A stretch of DNA of 64,000 nucleotides from Lelliottia amnigena (GCA_900635465.1 LR134135.1:1550001-1614000), one strand, 5' to 3'; positions 8,805-18,470 are shown, counted from the stretch's first letter. Program-made: numbers and translations. The notes: generated by a model from the sequence alone, not told the origin.

Positions 8805-10559
8805 ATGACGCTCTCTTATATCAATGCAGCGCCTGCTCCCCGTCCGTCGATTGCTCAGGGCATTAATCCTGACGATCCTATTGTGGTGAGCCATAACCAG
8901 ATTTATAGCGCTTTAATGGAACAGGTGACGACTTCGCACACTCAGGATAATGCCCTGGTTTTTTTGGATCCCTTTACGACCTCACCGTTAAGTTTTTATA
9001 TTGGCATATGGTCTGACGCCAGCGATACGGCAACGATTAGCGTATCTGACGTTAATGGTAACTTTCCCGTTATGACGTTTACTCAGCCCGTTGTAGCTGG
9101 CGCAAATTTAATTCCCGCCGCCGGATTACTGCCGGGCATTCAAAATAAGGTCACGGTGGTATCCGCGTCTGGCTCAACGCTTTTACCGTTAATTGAAACG
9201 GCCCCTTTGCCGCCCACCGATGCCGACGTCAGCGACCCCACCGATCCCGCCAACTATAATTTATTCCCGCAGATTACGGTTAATTCGCTGGCCGCCGATG
9301 AATCACTCCTGGCCGACGGCCTCTATTTTATCTCGTATTTTGATCGTAATAATCTTGCGCTGGATAACAAAGGCAATGTGCGCTGGTATACGGTGAAATC
9401 GATGCCGTCGAATAATTTACTGCGCCTGGCGAATGGGCATTTCGTCTCTTCCGCCGTTGCCCAGAGCGGTTATCTGAAGATGTATGAATTCGACATGGTG
9501 GGTCGCGTTCACGCTATGTACGATCTTGATAATGCCTTTCATCACTCGTTGTATCAGCAGTCTTCCGCATACGCCTATAAGGGCGTGAACAACTGTTTGG
9601 TTGCTGCGTCGGAATATATGCCGGGTACGCGGCCAGACGGCGGATTAAGCATTGAGGATGGCGTATCAATCATCAGTCTCGAAACCGGCGAGGAGATTGA
9701 TTACTACGATATGGTGCAGGTTTTGGGGTTGAGTCGCGCAGAACGGCCATCCAACCCACCGGACACGGCCGGTGGCACGCTTGACTGGCTGCACATTAAT
9801 CAGGCGTATATTAACGAAACGAATAATATGTTGATCACCTCTGGTCGGAATCAGAGTGTCGTTTTTGGCCTGAAAGTGGGGACCTACGACCTGAGCTTCA
9901 TCATGGGAACTCACAGCGACTGGCCTGATGAGCTGAGTCGTTATCTTCTGACGCCGTTGAGAGCCGACGGCACGCCATACGACCTTACCGATCCTCAACA
10001 GGCGCAAGAAGCGGATGCTGTGTTCTGGAACTGGGGCCAACACAACGTGCTGGAAATCCCCAATGCGACACCGGGCATCATTGATATTTCGCTGTTCAAT
10101 AACAGCAATTATCGCTCGCGGTCTGACGCCAACAGCGTGTTGCCACAGGACAATGAGAGCCGAATTGGCCACTACCGCATTAATCTGAATACTATGACGG
10201 TACAGATGCTGGCTGAGTACGCCTCTGGCCCAGAAGGTTACAGCAGCCTGTGTGGTTGTAAGCAGGAAATGGCTAACGGGAACATTGTTGTCAGCTACGG
10301 CGGTGCGCTGTTCGACAGCAACGGACTGCCGTTAACCTGCGATCCGGGTTATAGCGATTTGGCTTTTGAATCTGGAAATGGTGACGTGGAAGGGCGGCTG
10401 CCGCTTCGTGAAATGAATGCCGACGGCGTGGTACTGCAAGATTTCACGATCGGTTCTGGCCTGTACCGGAACATTAACAACACCCCAGCGGGCAATGTGG
10501 GCATCTATCGCTATAACATCACGTGCTTCCGCATGTATAAACTGCCGCTGTTTGGCTAA
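8805..10559 (+). CDS. aryl-sulfate sulfotransferase (AssT family), no visible signal peptide
   Basis: A 584-residue member of the PAPS-independent aryl-sulfate sulfotransferase family, which moves sulfate from one phenolic ester to another phenol through a sulfo-histidine. By my comparison with E. coli AssT (active-site His252, His356, Arg374, His436), the matching residues are His246 (FHHSLY), His330 (DWLHIN), Arg348 (SGRNQ) and His413 (WGQHN), so the enzyme looks complete. AssT is periplasmic, but this start (MTLSYINAAPAPRPS) is not a Sec or Tat signal, and an in-frame stop at 8799-8801 rules out a longer start. No dsbL/dsbI pair is nearby. It ends the sulfatase cluster, 65 bases after the zinc-ribbon gene. 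Confidence 0.88.
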   Translation: MTLSYINAAPAPRPSIAQGINPDDPIVVSHNQIYSALMEQVTTSHTQDNALVFLDPFTTSPLSFYIGIWSDASDTATISVSDVNGNFPVMTFTQPVVAGANLIPAAGLLPGIQNKVTVVSASGSTLLPLIETAPLPPTDADVSDPTDPANYNLFPQITVNSLAADESLLADGLYFISYFDRNNLALDNKGNVRWYTVKSMPSNNLLRLANGHFVSSAVAQSGYLKMYEFDMVGRVHAMYDLDNAFHHSLYQQSSAYAYKGVNNCLVAASEYMPGTRPDGGLSIEDGVSIISLETGEEIDYYDMVQVLGLSRAERPSNPPDTAGGTLDWLHINQAYINETNNMLITSGRNQSVVFGLKVGTYDLSFIMGTHSDWPDELSRYLLTPLRADGTPYDLTDPQQAQEADAVFWNWGQHNVLEIPNATPGIIDISLFNNSNYRSRSDANSVLPQDNESRIGHYRINLNTMTVQMLAEYASGPEGYSSLCGCKQEMANGNIVVSYGGALFDSNGLPLTCDPGYSDLAFESGNGDVEGRLPLREMNADGVVLQDFTIGSGLYRNINNTPAGNVGIYRYNITCFRMYKLPLFG

Positions 10560-10597
10560 TACCCTGACGTGCTGTTATTGACCGCAATAATGGAAAA

Positions 10598-10614
10598 GGG
10601 GAGCATCGCTCCCC
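10598..10614. terminator. hairpin between convergent sulfotransferase and SDR genes
   Basis: Perfect stem GGGGAGC / GCTCCCC with a 3-base loop and short T/A tracts on either side. It serves the sulfotransferase gene and perhaps also the SDR gene ending at 10622. Confidence 0.7.
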
Positions 10615-10621
10615 TGTTTGA

Positions 10622-11371
10622 CTACAGGCTCCCCGTACCGCCATCGACCAGCAGGTCTGTGCCCACCGTATAACTCGATTCATCGGATGCCAGATACAGC
10701 GCGGCCTTTGCCAGCTCGCCAGGTGTCCCCATTCGACCCAGCGGAACCAGATTGATGATCTCAGCCTTCATGGCTTTTTGCGCATCCTCATCCAGCCCAA
10801 GCTTGTTCATCGCCGGCGTTTCAACCGGACCAGGGCTTAAGCCGTTGACGCGAATTCCGCGCGGTAACAGTTCCGCAGACAGCGTGCGAGCAAGTGACAA
10901 TAAACCGGCTTTGCTTGCCGCATAAACGCTACTGGCAGGCAGCCCGATTCGCGCACTGACGGACCCGCAAAGGATAACGGATGAAGGATTATTCAACAGC
11001 GGGAGCAGCGCCTGAATCAAAAAGAACGGGCCTTTAAGGTTGATGCCCATCAGGCGATCCCAGGCCTCCTCACGCCACTCTTCGATGCGTCCGTGCGTCA
11101 CATCTCCGGCGTTAATAAATACCGCATCCAGCCGTGGCCAGCGTGTGGCTATCGTTTCTGCCAGCTGCTTTTGCGCCGAAATGTCACCGGCATCAGCAGG
11201 GATCACCCAGGCGCTATCACCCAAAATTCGCTTCGCCTCGGCGAGGGTTTCCGGGTTACGTCCTGTTACCGCAACGTGTGCGCCCTCGGCGATGAACTCC
11301 TGCGCTGTCGCCAGCCCGATACCGGTGGTACCACCGGTAATCAGGGTATATTTACCTGCTAAACGACTCAT
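10622..11371 (-). CDS. SDR-family NAD(P)-dependent oxidoreductase
   Basis: A classical short-chain dehydrogenase of 249 residues. It has the cofactor motif TGGTTGIG near the N-terminus, the NAG-type motif as INAG, catalytic Ser in the strand before YAASKAG (Tyr-x3-Lys), and the C-terminal DGGTG typical of this superfamily. The substrate cannot be read from sequence. The start at 11371 (MSRLAGKYTLITGG) is chosen because a CAGGAGAAC box sits just before it. The gene is divergent from an HxlR regulator, with a perfect inverted repeat between them, so it is very probably that regulator's target. Confidence 0.88.
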   Translation of the reverse strand: MSRLAGKYTLITGGTTGIGLATAQEFIAEGAHVAVTGRNPETLAEAKRILGDSAWVIPADAGDISAQKQLAETIATRWPRLDAVFINAGDVTHGRIEEWREEAWDRLMGINLKGPFFLIQALLPLLNNPSSVILCGSVSARIGLPASSVYAASKAGLLSLARTLSAELLPRGIRVNGLSPGPVETPAMNKLGLDEDAQKAMKAEIINLVPLGRMGTPGELAKAALYLASDESSYTVGTDLLVDGGTGSL

Positions 11372-11412
11372 GCTGTTCTCCTGAAATGTCACTGGAGAAA
11401 GCACTATAGAAA

Positions 11413-11455
11413 CGTTAGTATCCAAAAGAAACCAGGTACCATTTGGATACTAACG
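11413..11455. promoter_or_regulatory. HxlR-type operator: 14-bp perfect inverted repeat
   Basis: CGTTAGTATCCAAA (11413-11426) and TTTGGATACTAACG (11442-11455) are exact inverted copies separated by 15 bases. The right arm ends 16 bases before the HxlR start and the left arm lies 41 bases before the SDR start. Divergent HxlR genes usually bind such repeats and repress both directions. Confidence 0.8.
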
Positions 11456-11471
11456 AGGCGAACGGTGTGCT

Positions 11472-11831
11472 ATGGCGGAAACACGCGAACTATGCTGTGA
11501 AAAAAAATATGCGACCGAATCCTGCCCGATGACGCAGTTCGTCAGCCTGATCTCAGGAAAATGGGCGATCCCGATTATTTACCGACTGATTATGCTCAAC
11601 ACACCCGTGCGATTTGGCGAGCTGCTGCGCGCGGCAGCTCCGATCACGCAAAAAGAGCTGACCAAACAGCTGCGTTTATTTGAACAGCGCGGGCTGGTAT
11701 CACGCACGATTTTCCCCGAAATTCCGCCGCGTGTGGAATATCAAATCACGCCGCTGGGGCTCACGCTTCAAGGCGCACTTTCGCCGCTGGCCGCGTGGAT
11801 GCAGGAATACGGCGGCCAGCTGGAGCGCTAA
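11472..11831 (+). CDS. HxlR-family winged-helix transcriptional regulator
   Basis: A 119-residue regulator with the HxlR signature: a conserved Cys close to the N-terminus (ESCPMTQF), the helix GKWAIPIIYRL, recognition region RFGELLRAAAPITQKELTKQL, and the wing LVSRTIFPEIPPRVEYQITPLG. In several HxlR proteins the N-terminal Cys senses quinones, aldehydes or other electrophiles; the extra Cys8-Cys9 pair fits a thiol switch, though this is inference. It is divergent from an SDR gene with a shared operator, and its stop codon abuts the stop of the next, convergent SDR gene. Confidence 0.88.
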   Translation: MAETRELCCEKKYATESCPMTQFVSLISGKWAIPIIYRLIMLNTPVRFGELLRAAAPITQKELTKQLRLFEQRGLVSRTIFPEIPPRVEYQITPLGLTLQGALSPLAAWMQEYGGQLER

Positions 11832-12626
11832 TTAGCGTTTGAAATAACGTGGTGCAGGTTCGCCGGTACGGGCACTGCTAAACAGTTCCAGGCGAGCCTG
11901 TTCATAACGTTCCCAGAGCTGCACATCATGCAGAGGCGGGATCGTTATCCGCTCGCCCTGATCCAACCCGGCAAGGGCCGCATCGACCATATTGTCCGTC
12001 GTCATGACCGAACCTTCCGGCAGATCGTTCATTGACACACCGGAAATTTCCCAGATCTCCGTCGCGGTGGCTGCGGGTAACACGGCCTGAATGCGGATCG
12101 CGCTTTCGGCAAACTCTTCCTGCAAACCGCGGGTGAAATTCAGAACCCAGGCTTTCGTGGCGCTATAAAGCGCGCTGCCCGCTCGGGCGTGCAGAGACAA
12201 CACCGACGCAATGTTAACGATCGTACCGCGATTGTTTTGTGCCAGGCGCGGCAAAATGGCGTAAGTCAGACGCATCAGCGCGGTGGTGTTGAGCGTGTTG
12301 ATCGTCTGATGTTGTGCAATGTCGCCTGCCAGGAACGGGGCCATCTGCGCAGTTCCTGCGTTGTTGATGAGCGTGTCGATCGCCACGTTGTTTTTAAGGA
12401 CTTCTTCTACCGCGCGGATGCCTGCGTCTTCGGTCAGATCCGCGGCCAGAATTTCGACCGAAACGCGATAGCGATCGCGCAGCTGGGCTGCCAGCGTCTG
12501 TAGCCGTGATTCACGGCGGGCGACCAACACTAAATCATAGCCGCGAGCGGCAAGACGATCGGCGTAAACGGCGCCAATCCCGGATGAAGCGCCTGTAATC
12601 AATGCGGTTGCGTGTTCGGTCGTCAT
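11832..12626 (-). CDS. SDR-family oxidoreductase
   Basis: A 264-residue short-chain dehydrogenase with TGASSGIG cofactor motif, NNAG, and the catalytic YSATKAW (Tyr-x3-Lys) preceded by NIASVLS. The substrate is unknown. The ATG at 12626 is preferred over an upstream TTG because a GAGG box precedes it. Upstream lie two copies of a TGGTTT...AAACCA operator that also occurs before the neighbouring HxlR gene, so this SDR and that regulator form a second HxlR/SDR module. The module is arranged in tandem on the minus strand. Confidence 0.88.
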   Translation of the reverse strand: MTTEHATALITGASSGIGAVYADRLAARGYDLVLVARRESRLQTLAAQLRDRYRVSVEILAADLTEDAGIRAVEEVLKNNVAIDTLINNAGTAQMAPFLAGDIAQHQTINTLNTTALMRLTYAILPRLAQNNRGTIVNIASVLSLHARAGSALYSATKAWVLNFTRGLQEEFAESAIRIQAVLPAATATEIWEISGVSMNDLPEGSVMTTDNMVDAALAGLDQGERITIPPLHDVQLWERYEQARLELFSSARTGEPAPRYFKR

Positions 12627-12656
12627 GATGTGTAGCCTCAAAGCAAAGGGGGTTAA

Positions 12657-12713
12657 TTGGTTTTAATATGAAACCAAATAAACTTTGTGCTAAATGGTTT
12701 TATTATGCAACCA
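12657..12713. promoter_or_regulatory. two HxlR-type operator copies before the SDR gene
   Basis: TTGGTTT-N7-AAACCAA lies at 12657-12677. A second, slightly imperfect copy (TGGTTT...CAACCA) lies at 12695-12713. A third related copy precedes the HxlR gene at 13233-13251. Sharing of this motif links regulator and target. Confidence 0.7.
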
Positions 12714-12753
12714 ATTTGTGCGCGATATTTTGCTTCTGCATTTCGAGGTTAAA

Positions 12754-13215
12754 CTAACGCTTTGAAAGTATGCGATTAAGGCCGTTTCGGCACAACATCT
12801 TCGGGGGACAGTTCACGCCATCGTGTGATACGAGCGTCAGCCTGCGCAGCGGTTTGCGATTTTGCGCATCCACCAGAACGCTGCCAAACTCATTGTCAGC
12901 AAACAGGAAATCATTTCCCCATTGCGACAGCGCAACCAGCACGGTTTGCAGAGCGCGGCCTTTTTCAGTCAGGACATATTCCTGCCAGGCGCTGCCGTCG
13001 GAGGCGGGTTGCAGAACGAGGATCCCTTCTTCAACCAGCTTTTTGAGACGGGAGGCGAGCATATTTTTGGCAATCCCGAGGCTTTTCTGGAATTCGCCGA
13101 AGCGTTTAAGACCGCGCAAGGCGTCGCGGACAATCAGTAACGACCACCAGTCGCCGATGATGTCCAGCGAGCGTGCGACGGGGCAGGTGCTTTCTTCAAG
13201 ACGGGTGCGTTTCAC
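12754..13215 (-). CDS. HxlR-family transcriptional regulator
   Basis: A 153-residue HxlR regulator: N-terminal conserved Cys in [14 protein letters not shown], helix [12 protein letters not shown], recognition helix region [18 protein letters not shown] and wing [16 protein letters not shown]-terminal extension of about 40 residues carries a further Cys pair region (VNCPPKMLC), unlike the shorter HxlR gene nearby. The start is GTG at 13215, behind an AAGGAG box. It lies directly upstream of the SDR gene on the same strand, and both have the same TGGTTT/AAACCA operator, so autoregulation together with control of the SDR is likely. Confidence 0.88.
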   Translation of the reverse strand: MKRTRLEESTCPVARSLDIIGDWWSLLIVRDALRGLKRFGEFQKSLGIAKNMLASRLKKLVEEGILVLQPASDGSAWQEYVLTEKGRALQTVLVALSQWGNDFLFADNEFGSVLVDAQNRKPLRRLTLVSHDGVNCPPKMLCRNGLNRILSKR

Positions 13216-13232
13216 GGTGGCTCCTTAATTTA

Positions 13233-13251
13233 TAGTTTTATTATAAAACCA
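13233..13251. promoter_or_regulatory. HxlR-type operator copy before the regulator gene
   Basis: TAGTTTT-ATTAT-AAAACCA lies just upstream of the GTG start of the HxlR gene. It is related to the two operators at 12657-12713. Confidence 0.6.
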
Positions 13252-13362
13252 TTTTACGCTGCCGTAAAAAGAGTTATCTATCAGTTTGAGAAATGGTTCC
13301 CGGAAATATGTCATAAATCTGTCACACTCAATTCGACCATAACAAGACGTGAGGAAGTAGGG

Positions 13363-14604
13363 ATGAGAAAAGCACTACTGGCAATCGCAGTGGCAGGATC
13401 GGTGATGATGACTTCTGGTGTACAGGCGCAAGCTGCCCCGGAAGGCTATCAGCTACAGCAGGTCTTGATCATGAGCCGCCACAATCTGCGCGCACCGCTG
13501 GCCAATAACGGCAGCGTTCTTGAACAGTCAACGCCCAACAAATGGCCGGAATGGGAAGTGCCGGGCGGACAGCTAACCACCAAGGGCGGCGTGCTTGAAG
13601 TGTATATGGGCCATTACATGCGTGAATGGCTCGCAGAGCAGGGAATGGTGACATCGGGAGAATGTCCACCGGCCAACGCGGTGTATACCTATGCCAACAG
13701 CCTGCAACGCACCGTTGCTACTGCGCAATTCTTTATCACCGGCGCGTTCCCTGGCTGTGATGTCCCGGTCCATCATCAGGACAAAATGGGCACCATGGAC
13801 CCGACCTTTAACCCGGTAATTACCGATAACTCACCTGAATTCCGTGAGAAAGCGTTAAAAGCGATGGAGGCAGAGCGTCAGGGCATGAAGCTTGATGAAA
13901 GCTACAAGCTGCTGGAGAAGATGACGAATTATGCCGATTCTCCGTCCTGCAAAGAGAAAAAAGTCTGCTCTCTGACTGAAGCGAAAGACACCTTTAGCGC
14001 CGAGTATGAAAAAGAGCCGGGTGTATCTGGCCCGCTGAAAGTCGGCAATTCGCTGGTGGATGCTTTTACCCTGCAATATTACGAAGGATTCCCGCTGGAC
14101 CAGGTGGCCTGGGGAGAAATCAAAACCGATCAGCAGTGGCGCGTGTTGTCACAGCTGAAAAATGGCTATCAGGATTCGTTGTTCACCTCCACTGAGGTGG
14201 CGCGTAACGTCGCTAAACCGCTGGTAAAATACATCGATAACGCCCTGGTGACCGATCAGGCAAAAGCCCCCAAAATTACCGTGCTGGTCGGGCATGATTC
14301 GAATATCGCTTCGCTGCTTACCGCGCTGGACTTCAAACCGTATCAACTTCACGACCAGCACGAGCGCACGCCGATTGGCGGGAAAATTGTCTTCCAGCGC
14401 TGGCATGACAAGAACGCGAATCGCGAACTGATGAAAATTGAGTATGTGTATCAAAGCTCGGAGCAGTTACGTAACGCCGATGTGCTGTCCCTGAAATCAC
14501 CGGCTCAGCGCGTGACGCTTGAGCTGAAAGGGTGCCCAATCGATGCCAATGGCTTCTGTCCAATTGATCAATTTAATACGCTGATGAACGACGCGGCAAA
14601 ATAA
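13363..14604 (+). CDS. agp: glucose-1-phosphatase
   Basis: Periplasmic histidine acid phosphatase that scavenges glucose from glucose-1-phosphate. The 413-residue protein has a signal peptide ending near VQAQA, the N-terminal catalytic motif SRHNLRAP with His40 (the family's RHGxRxP with Asn for Gly, as in E. coli Agp), and the C-terminal HD motif GHDSNIASL. Several Cys pairs fit periplasmic disulfides. A GTGAGGAAGT box precedes the ATG. As in K-12 the next genes are yccJ and wrbA on the opposite strand. Confidence 0.95.
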   Translation: MRKALLAIAVAGSVMMTSGVQAQAAPEGYQLQQVLIMSRHNLRAPLANNGSVLEQSTPNKWPEWEVPGGQLTTKGGVLEVYMGHYMREWLAEQGMVTSGECPPANAVYTYANSLQRTVATAQFFITGAFPGCDVPVHHQDKMGTMDPTFNPVITDNSPEFREKALKAMEAERQGMKLDESYKLLEKMTNYADSPSCKEKKVCSLTEAKDTFSAEYEKEPGVSGPLKVGNSLVDAFTLQYYEGFPLDQVAWGEIKTDQQWRVLSQLKNGYQDSLFTSTEVARNVAKPLVKYIDNALVTDQAKAPKITVLVGHDSNIASLLTALDFKPYQLHDQHERTPIGGKIVFQRWHDKNANRELMKIEYVYQSSEQLRNADVLSLKSPAQRVTLELKGCPIDANGFCPIDQFNTLMNDAAK

Positions 14605-14612
14605 GAGGTAAA

Positions 14613-14632
14613 CCCCCCGTCCAGGCGGGGGG
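14613..14632. terminator. GC-rich hairpin between agp and yccJ
   Basis: Stem CCCCCCG / CGGGGGG with a 6-base loop between the convergent genes. There is no good T run, so termination strength is uncertain. Confidence 0.5.
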
Positions 14633-14637
14633 AACGA

Positions 14638-14865
14638 TCAGACGTTTTTACGTTCGATGGTTTGCTCGCCCCAGAACAGCGAGTCTTTGTCAGTTTTTTC
14701 GAAGGCGCGCACCAGCACTTCATCGTTACCTTCTTCCCAAATTTTCTCCGCCAGCTTTTCGTCGTATTCCGCAACTTCAAAGATGGCCTCAGCAATTTCT
14801 GGAGAGGTATTCCGTAGACTTGCCCACTCACCGACGTGATGAGCTTTAGATTGTTGAGTTGGCAT
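14638..14865 (-). CDS. yccJ: YccJ family protein
   Basis: A 75-residue acidic cytoplasmic protein ([20 protein letters not shown]...) equal in length and closely similar to E. coli YccJ, whose function is not established. It lies 19 bases behind wrbA on the same strand with a GGAGGACATGC box, so the two probably form one operon, as in E. coli. There are no membrane segments or catalytic motifs to suggest an activity. Confidence 0.92.
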   Translation of the reverse strand: MPTQQSKAHHVGEWASLRNTSPEIAEAIFEVAEYDEKLAEKIWEEGNDEVLVRAFEKTDKDSLFWGEQTIERKNV

Positions 14866-14884
14866 GCATGTCCTCCTGTTGGGG

Positions 14885-15487
<603 letters not shown>

Positions 15488-15877
15488 CTACTCCTCGTTT
15501 AGGGTTGCGTACAGCGAATCGCTGCGTTCACTTAAAGATATGACGTCACGGGCAGACTGCAAATCTGAAAGCCATTTCTTTGATTTATAACAATATATTT
15601 AAGATTTTTCTTTGTAGCAAAATGAAACATTTTTGCGGGATCGTCTTTTATGAATGATAAGAGAAGCTTATGGATGTTGCCCCTGAAATCTCACCCGTAT
15701 GGTTGATATCATGTTGCAGAATATTACCGTTCACTGGCTGGCTCGGTGCATTCCACTAAGCTTACCTTCACGCGGCGCAGACAGCAGAGAAGGTGCTCGC
15801 CTGACGTCGCCAGGTGAAAGAATTCTCTTTTACTGAATGCAGTATGATGTCTAATGTTTACACTCTGGAGGTTAGAG

Positions 15878-16051
15878 ATGGCAAACCATCGTGGTGGGTC
15901 AGGTAATTTCGCCGAAGACCGTGACAGAGCATCAGAAGCAGGTCGTAAAGGTGGCCAGCAGAGCGGGGGGAACTTCAAAAACGATCCTCAACGCGCATCC
16001 GAAGCTGGCAAAAAAGGGGGTAAAAACAGCCATGGGAGTAACAAAAGTTAG
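15878..16051 (+). CDS. ymdF: YmdF, con-10/GsiB-like stress protein
   Basis: A 57-residue, very hydrophilic Gly/Lys/Ser-rich protein made of two KGGxxSGGNF-type repeats (EAGRKGGQQSGGNF and EAGKKGGKNSHG), the KGG motif of stress-induced proteins such as GsiB and con-10. In E. coli it is a general-stress, motility-related protein of unclear molecular role. The start at 15878 has a strong GGAGG box 6 bases upstream. A strong terminator follows. Confidence 0.93.
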   Translation: MANHRGGSGNFAEDRDRASEAGRKGGQQSGGNFKNDPQRASEAGKKGGKNSHGSNKS

Positions 16052-16099
16052 CACGTTATCTCCTCATTTCAGCGTCCGATAACCTGAAATCTCCCCCTG

Positions 16100-16126
16100 C
16101 CGCCGGGTCTCCCGGCGGTTTTTTTT
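16100..16126 (+). terminator. rho-independent terminator after ymdF
   Basis: Perfect stem CCGCCGGG / CCCGGCGG with a 3-base loop followed by eight T. Confidence 0.92.
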
Positions 16127-16209
16127 ATTGCCGCAACGTTGAACAAAAATCCAAGGGAACGCACACTACAGGATTAATTCTTGCCATTACTCCTTGCTGC
16201 TGGTGCCTG

Positions 16210-17133
16210 ATGTCCCTCTCTCGTTACGCCTTTTCTATCAAACCTCAGGAAGCGATCCTGATTTTAATCACCATGTTCTGGGGTGGCACTTTCCTCGCGG
16301 TGCAGTATGCGGTAACGCTGAGTGACCCGTTTTTCTTTGTCGGTCTGCGGTTTGCGACGGCAGCCATTGCGGTCGCGCTGATCTCGCTGAAAACCTTGCG
16401 CGGGCTGACGTTAATCGAGCTAAAAGCCGGTGTGGTGATCGGTATTTCGATTGCGATGGGTTACAGCCTGCAAACCTGGGGCCTCCAGACCATCCCCAGC
16501 AGTAAATCGGCATTCATCACCGCGATGTATGTTCCGCTGGTTCCGTTGTTGCAGTGGTTATGTCTGGGCAGAATGCCTGGGCTGATGTCCTGTATCGGTA
16601 TTGTGCTGGCGTTTATTGGGCTGATCCTGCTCGCCGGACCGGGCGACAGCCTGCTGGTGATGGGGCCAGGCGAAATCATTACCCTGATTGGCGCGGTGGC
16701 GATTGCGGCGGAAATCATTCTGATCAGCGCCTGGGCTGGCAAGGTGGACGTCAAGCGCGTCACGGTCGTGCAACTGGCGACGGCGTCGCTGGTGGCGTTT
16801 ATCGCGATGGTGCCGGCAGGGGAATCTGTCCCGTCGATGTCGCCGGGGTTAATTATTGTCGCGCTGGGGCTGGGCATTTTCAGCGCGATTATTCAGGTCA
16901 CGATGAACTGGGCACAGCGAAGCGTATCGCCCACGCGCGCGACGGTTATCTATACTGGCGAACCGGTATGGGCAGGGATTTTTGGCCGTCTTGCCGGCGA
17001 ACGCCTGCCGCTGCTGGCGCTGCTCGGTGCGGCTTTTATTATCCTGGGCGTGCTGGTCAGTGAGTTAAAGCTGAAAAGAAAGAAAAGGGCGCTGGCGGAA
17101 GCCGACAGCGCCACTGCTAATCAAGAATCCTGA
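16210..17133 (+). CDS. DMT-superfamily transporter (two EamA domains)
   Basis: A 307-residue inner-membrane protein with about ten hydrophobic helices in two EamA repeats. The first opens with the usual FWGGTFLAVQYAV and the second ends AGIFGRLAGERLPLLALLGAAFIILG. A basic tail (KLKRKKRALAEA) follows. Members export amino acids, metabolites or drugs; the substrate here is unknown. No strong ribosome-binding site precedes the ATG at 16210, so the start is uncertain. Its last 13 bases overlap the end of the convergent rutG. It is not at this position in K-12. Confidence 0.88.
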   Translation: MSLSRYAFSIKPQEAILILITMFWGGTFLAVQYAVTLSDPFFFVGLRFATAAIAVALISLKTLRGLTLIELKAGVVIGISIAMGYSLQTWGLQTIPSSKSAFITAMYVPLVPLLQWLCLGRMPGLMSCIGIVLAFIGLILLAGPGDSLLVMGPGEIITLIGAVAIAAEIILISAWAGKVDVKRVTVVQLATASLVAFIAMVPAGESVPSMSPGLIIVALGLGIFSAIIQVTMNWAQRSVSPTRATVIYTGEPVWAGIFGRLAGERLPLLALLGAAFIILGVLVSELKLKRKKRALAEADSATANQES

Positions 17134-18449
17134 TGAACTGCGTCTGTCTGCGGTACGACTGCCTTTCGGCGACTCAACAACGCATTTAGCAGGATTGCGC
17201 CGAAGGTGGCCGTGCCGATCCCACCCAGCGTGAAGCCGCCGAGGGTGAGCGCGAAATCACCCGCGCCCAGAACCAGCGTGACGGCGACCATAATCAAATT
17301 GCCGTTCTGGCTGAGATCGACATGATGCTGTACCCATATACGCGCTCCGGCAACGGCAATCAGGCCAAACACCACAATCGATGCGCCGCCGATGACCGGG
17401 GCGGGAATGGTGTGGATCAGCGCGCCGAATTTTGGCGAGAAGCCGAGCAGGAGCGCTATCACCGCCGCTGCGACAAACACCAGCGTAGAGTAAACCTTGG
17501 TCACGGCCATCACGCCGATGTTCTCCGCGTAGGTCGTCACACCGCTGCCGCCGACCGAGCCTGAAAGCAGGGTGGCCAGCCCGTCGCCGACGAACGCGCG
17601 GCCCATGTACGGGTCCATATTGCGTCCGGTCATCCCTGCGACTGCCTTCAGGTGGCCTAAATTTTCCGCGACCAGAATCACTGCTACCGGGGCGATGAGC
17701 ATCATCGCCTGCCCGTTAAAGGTCGGTGAAGTGAAATGCGGCAGGCCAAACCAGGCGGCGTTTTGCATCAGCGTAAAATCCACCGGCGTTCCTACGGCAA
17801 ATATGCTGGTCACTAACGCATAGACCAGACAGGCCACGATCAGCCCTACCAGAATCAGCAAACGCTGGATCATTCCGCGCGTAAAGACGGCGACCAGCCC
17901 GATGCAGAGCACCGTCATCACCGCCATCCAGCTGTCGAACGATGAACCCGAAACGCCTTTCACCGCAATCGGAGCGAGGTTCAGACCAATCGCCATCACC
18001 ACCGCGCCCGTCACCACCGGCGGCATTAACCGTTCTATCCAGCGGGTACCGGCCTTCATCACCACCAGCCCGATAAGGGTATAAATCAACCCACAGGCGA
18101 TAATTCCCCCGAGCGCCACGCTAATATTGGGGTTGATGCCCTGGCCGCTAAAGCCCGTTGCGGCAATCACCACTCCCACAAAGGCGGCGCTGGACCCCAG
18201 ATAGCTCGGCACCCGCCCGCCGGTTATCAGGAAGAACAGCAGCGTGCCGACGCCCGACATCAGAATCGACAGGTTAGGATCCAGCCCCATCAAAATGGGC
18301 ATCAGCACGGTCGCGCCAAACATGGCGACCGCGTGCTGCACCCCCATGACGGCGGTTTGGGCGAAGGGAAGCCGTTCATCCGGCGCGACCACGCCGTGTT
18401 CAGTAGAGGTCGATTTCAACTGCCAGTGGGGAAAACCGAACATTGCCAT
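17121..18449 (-). CDS. rutG: putative uracil/pyrimidine permease RutG
   Basis: A 442-residue nucleobase:cation symporter-2 family transporter with about twelve hydrophobic segments. It has the family motif VAENLGHLKAVAGMTGR and the QH near the first helix (GVQHAVAMFG). It closes the rut operon and is thought to import uracil or related pyrimidines for degradation. The length equals K-12 RutG. An AAGGAG box precedes the ATG; rutF ends 21 bases upstream. Confidence 0.95.
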   Translation of the reverse strand: MAMFGFPHWQLKSTSTEHGVVAPDERLPFAQTAVMGVQHAVAMFGATVLMPILMGLDPNLSILMSGVGTLLFFLITGGRVPSYLGSSAAFVGVVIAATGFSGQGINPNISVALGGIIACGLIYTLIGLVVMKAGTRWIERLMPPVVTGAVVMAIGLNLAPIAVKGVSGSSFDSWMAVMTVLCIGLVAVFTRGMIQRLLILVGLIVACLVYALVTSIFAVGTPVDFTLMQNAAWFGLPHFTSPTFNGQAMMLIAPVAVILVAENLGHLKAVAGMTGRNMDPYMGRAFVGDGLATLLSGSVGGSGVTTYAENIGVMAVTKVYSTLVFVAAAVIALLLGFSPKFGALIHTIPAPVIGGASIVVFGLIAVAGARIWVQHHVDLSQNGNLIMVAVTLVLGAGDFALTLGGFTLGGIGTATFGAILLNALLSRRKAVVPQTDAVHQDS

Positions 18450-18470
18450 GAGCTATCTCCTTAAGGAGGG

